Source: Flavobacteriaceae bacterium (GTDB lineage Bacteria; Bacteroidota; Bacteroidia; Flavobacteriales; Flavobacteriaceae). From it: DNA of 64,000 nucleotides. Shown piece by piece: positions 61,875 to 64,000 of the stretch (position 1 is its first letter; every line of letters begins with the position of its first letter). The notes beneath the pieces were generated by a model that was not told the DNA's origin, searched no databases, and worked only from the letters and a program-made list of their open reading frames with translations. The position numbers and the translations under genes are program-made. The stretch spans positions 1 to 64,000 of the forward strand of contig CANGTL010000009.1 in the NCBI GenBank assembly GCA_947456815.1, written 5' to 3'.

Positions 61875-62798
61875 TTAAGCTTTCGGTTTGAAATGATTTC
61901 GGAGTACTTCCATGATTTCCTTTCCTCCGTTTTTTAAAACTTCTTGCGCTGAATAATAACCCAATTTCTTCCATTCTTGAATCGGAACTGATTTTTCGAC
62001 GAGTACTTTTTCCTTTCCATCCAAAGAAAACAAAACGCCTTTAAAGAGAATATCGTCTTCAATAATTCTGGCAATGGCTCCAATTGGCGCGGTGCATCCA
62101 CCTTCTAGTGTTTTAAGAAATTGCCGTTCGATATGCGTGCACACTTCGGTTTCTACATCATTCAATTCCGAAACCGCATCCAAACAATAATTGTCATTTC
62201 CCATTGCAACAACAATCATGGCGCCTTGTGCTGGCGCGGGAATCATCCAATCTAAATTGATATAGTTTTCTGGTTTGATGTTAATTCGTTCCAATCCTGC
62301 AGCGGCAAAAACGGCTCCATTCCAGTCGCTGTCTTGGAGTTTCTGCATTCTGGTATTGACATTGCCTCTAAGGTCGACCACGGTGTGATTTGGATATCGA
62401 TGCAACCATTGCGCTTGGCGGCGAAGGCTTCCTGTGGCAATTGTTCCGTTGGAATTTAGGAAATCTAAGTTGCCTTTATGAACCAAAATGTCTAAAACAT
62501 TGGCACGTTCTAAAACGGCCGCTTGAACAATTCCTTGTGGCAAAGCGGTTGGTACGTCTTTCATCGAATGCACGGCAATATCAACTTGCCCATTGATCAT
62601 CGCAATGTCTAAGGTTTTGGTGAAAATTCCCGTGATTCCTAATTCGTATAAAGGCTTGTCCAGAATAATATCTCCTTGCGATTTGACCGCAATGATTTCA
62701 GTTTTATACCCTAAATCTTCTAGTTTGTTTTGAACCGTATGTGCTTGCCAAAGCGCCAATTCGCTATCGCGCGTTCCGATGCGTATGGTTTTGTTCAT
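61875..62798 (-). CDS. hemC: Hydroxymethylbilane synthase (porphobilinogen deaminase)
   Basis: The 307-residue enzyme has IRIGTRDSELALWQAHTVQ, GIFTKTLDIAMINGQVDIAVHSMKD, the RQAQWLHRYP region, and the cofactor-binding cysteine in LEGGCTAPIGA. It joins four porphobilinogen units. It begins at the last base of the hemA stop and is followed by hemD three bases later, so the genes are translationally linked. Confidence 0.97.
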   Translation of the reverse strand: MNKTIRIGTRDSELALWQAHTVQNKLEDLGYKTEIIAVKSQGDIILDKPLYELGITGIFTKTLDIAMINGQVDIAVHSMKDVPTALPQGIVQAAVLERANVLDILVHKGNLDFLNSNGTIATGSLRRQAQWLHRYPNHTVVDLRGNVNTRMQKLQDSDWNGAVFAAAGLERINIKPENYINLDWMIPAPAQGAMIVVAMGNDNYCLDAVSELNDVETEVCTHIERQFLKTLEGGCTAPIGAIARIIEDDILFKGVLFSLDGKEKVLVEKSVPIQEWKKLGYYSAQEVLKNGGKEIMEVLRNHFKPKA

Positions 62799-64000
62799 TA
62801 TTTGGAAGTCGTTTCGATTTGAAAAATTTTCTCAATCCATTCGATGCTTTCATCGACTTCGGTATTGTCATCTTTCAAATGATTGGCAAAATGGTTGGTG
62901 ATTTTTTGGATAATTCTATTGCTGATGAGTTCCGCTTGCTCTTCGTCGAAGTTCGACATTTTCTTGCGCTGGAAATTCAATTCGCCTTCTTTGATAGAAT
63001 TTAGTTTTTCCTTCAACGCATGAATGGTTGGTGCAAATTTTCTGGCTTTTGTCCAAGCGACAAATTCTTCTTTGATTTCCTCAATAATCGCCTCGGCTGC
63101 GGGAATATGCGTTTTTCTTTTCTCTAAGGTTTCATCTGTCATTTGAAAAAGATGATCCATGTGGATTAGCGTCACGCCTTCTAATTCCTTTACATTTTCA
63201 TTGACGTTTTTCGGTATCGACAAATCAAGAATCAAAACTGGTTTCTTGAGGTTCAAAATAGCTTTGTCGATGGTTGGGTTTTGAGCGCCTGTTGCGACAA
63301 CGACTACGTCTGCTTTTTGCAATTCAAGATGCAATTCGGAATAATCTTTTACAATCAAATTGAGCTTTCCAGCCAATTGTTCCGCCTTGTCTTTGGTTCT
63401 ATTGATTAATGTGATGTGCTCGTTTTTAGTGTGTTTCACCAAATTCTCGCACGTATTTCTGCCTATTTTTCCGGTTCCGAAAAGCAGTATGTTTTTGTTA
63501 CCGATGTTTTCTACATTCTTGATGATGTATTGCACTGAGGCAAAAGCTACCGATGTGGCTCCTGAACTAATTTCGGTTTCGTTTTTAATTTTTTTGCTCG
63601 CTTGAATGACAGCGTTAATCAATCGATCTAAGAAGGTATTGATTAAACCAAAAGATTTGGCTTCGTTGAAACTTGACTTAAGTTGACTGATGATTTCGAA
63701 ATCACCTAAAATTTGACTGTCCAAACCGGTTGCTACTCGAAACATATGGTTGACTGCTTCATGATTTTTGTAGACAAAACCAACTTTTTGAAAAGCTTCT
63801 ACGGTTCCTCTACTGTGTTCACAAATCAATTTAATAAGCTGAAACGGATGCTCTGCAAATCCGTAAATTTCTGTTCTATTGCAAGTGGAAGTAATAATCA
63901 AACTTTCGATGCCTTCCGCTTTTGCTTGGGCTAGTACATTGGTCTTTGCCTTTTCATCGAGACTAAATTCACCTCTCATTTCGGCATCTGCTTTTTTATA
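62798..64000 (-). CDS. hemA: Glutamyl-tRNA reductase, 5' end beyond the window
   Basis: At least 400 residues, and the frame stays open to the window edge (YKKADAEMRGEF before the first internal Met). The first visible core motif, STCNRTEIYG, carries the catalytic cysteine. The NADPH domain is seen in NILLFGTGKIGRNTCENL, and the dimerisation domain at the C-terminus. It reduces glutamyl-tRNA(Glu) to glutamate-1-semialdehyde, the committed step of haem synthesis in the C5 pathway. Family length is about 415-420, so about 15-20 residues are missing at the start. Confidence 0.95.
   Translation of the reverse strand, partial: YKKADAEMRGEFSLDEKAKTNVLAQAKAEGIESLIITSTCNRTEIYGFAEHPFQLIKLICEHSRGTVEAFQKVGFVYKNHEAVNHMFRVATGLDSQILGDFEIISQLKSSFNEAKSFGLINTFLDRLINAVIQASKKIKNETEISSGATSVAFASVQYIIKNVENIGNKNILLFGTGKIGRNTCENLVKHTKNEHITLINRTKDKAEQLAGKLNLIVKDYSELHLELQKADVVVVATGAQNPTIDKAILNLKKPVLILDLSIPKNVNENVKELEGVTLIHMDHLFQMTDETLEKRKTHIPAAEAIIEEIKEEFVAWTKARKFAPTIHALKEKLNSIKEGELNFQRKKMSNFDEEQAELISNRIIQKITNHFANHLKDDNTEVDESIEWIEKIFQIETTSK

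Noticed and set aside
1-64000. CRISPR array, prophage, insertion sequence or tRNA gene
   Set aside because: No regularly spaced repeats with unique spacers, no phage or transposase genes, and no cloverleaf sequence was found on reading all intergenic regions.

Overview
The window looks like a stretch of chromosome from a flavobacterium (Bacteroidota, close to Flavobacterium). The signs are a gliding-motility lipoprotein GldH, a secreted protease with a type IX secretion tail, the short SDR-type L-threonine dehydrogenase, AT-rich DNA, and promoters of the Bacteroidota form (TTG, about 19 bases, TANNTTTG). No rRNA, tRNA, prophage, transposase or CRISPR array was seen. The window is gene-dense, and most unexplained structure lies between genes as short palindromic repeats.

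Layout. 1-4.5 kb (minus): methylmalonate/malonate-semialdehyde dehydrogenase, class III aminotransferase and NCS1 permease, probably part of a uracil/beta-alanine catabolic operon that continues to the left. 4.8-12.4 kb: mixed single genes (CotH-like lipoprotein, a small release-factor-like protein, AIM24 protein, Fe(II)/2-oxoglutarate hydroxylase, outer-membrane barrel, L,D-transpeptidase, SnoaL-like protein, threonine dehydrogenase). 12.5-24.2 kb: lipoprotein plus mfd, a T9SS metalloprotease, YraN, LD-carboxypeptidase, metG, a HAD hydrolase and ssb. 24.5-30.9 kb (plus): a tight five-gene run (zinc ribbon, M28 membrane peptidase, SDR, EamA exporter, S9 peptidase) closed by a terminator. 31-33.8 kb: M13 peptidase and a SCO protein.

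33.9-43.9 kb is a metal region: feoA-feoB, a TonB-dependent receptor, a 41-residue FeoB-associated Cys-rich protein, a DtxR/MntR-type regulator and an Nramp transporter fused to a UspA domain, followed by a porin-like protein and lycopene cyclase. The promoters of the Nramp/porin divergon and the TonB receptor share an identical 10-mer inside dyad-like sequence, so they may share a metal regulator. 44.1-50.3 kb: bacilliredoxin, a TrhO tRNA hydroxylase with an unusual extra C-terminal barrel, then ricT-gldH-PBP1A. 50.4-55.7 kb: succinyl-CoA:3-ketoacid CoA transferase, a gate-domain membrane protein, an exonuclease and a serine hydrolase.

55.7-64 kb (minus) is the heme operon in transcription order hemA(partial)-hemC-hemD-hemE-lipoprotein-unknown-hemF-S23 four-helix protein-hemB-cytochrome c, then an ogt gene broken by one in-frame amber codon. 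It supplies glutamyl-tRNA to coproporphyrinogen steps; hemL and the last steps are not here.

The main unexplained signals are: a family of about 100-bp palindromic repeats set right at the 3' ends of genes, twice providing the stop codon; an S23 gene framed by inverted repeats inside the heme operon; the broken ogt; the TrhO fusion; and the candidate metal-regulator sites.
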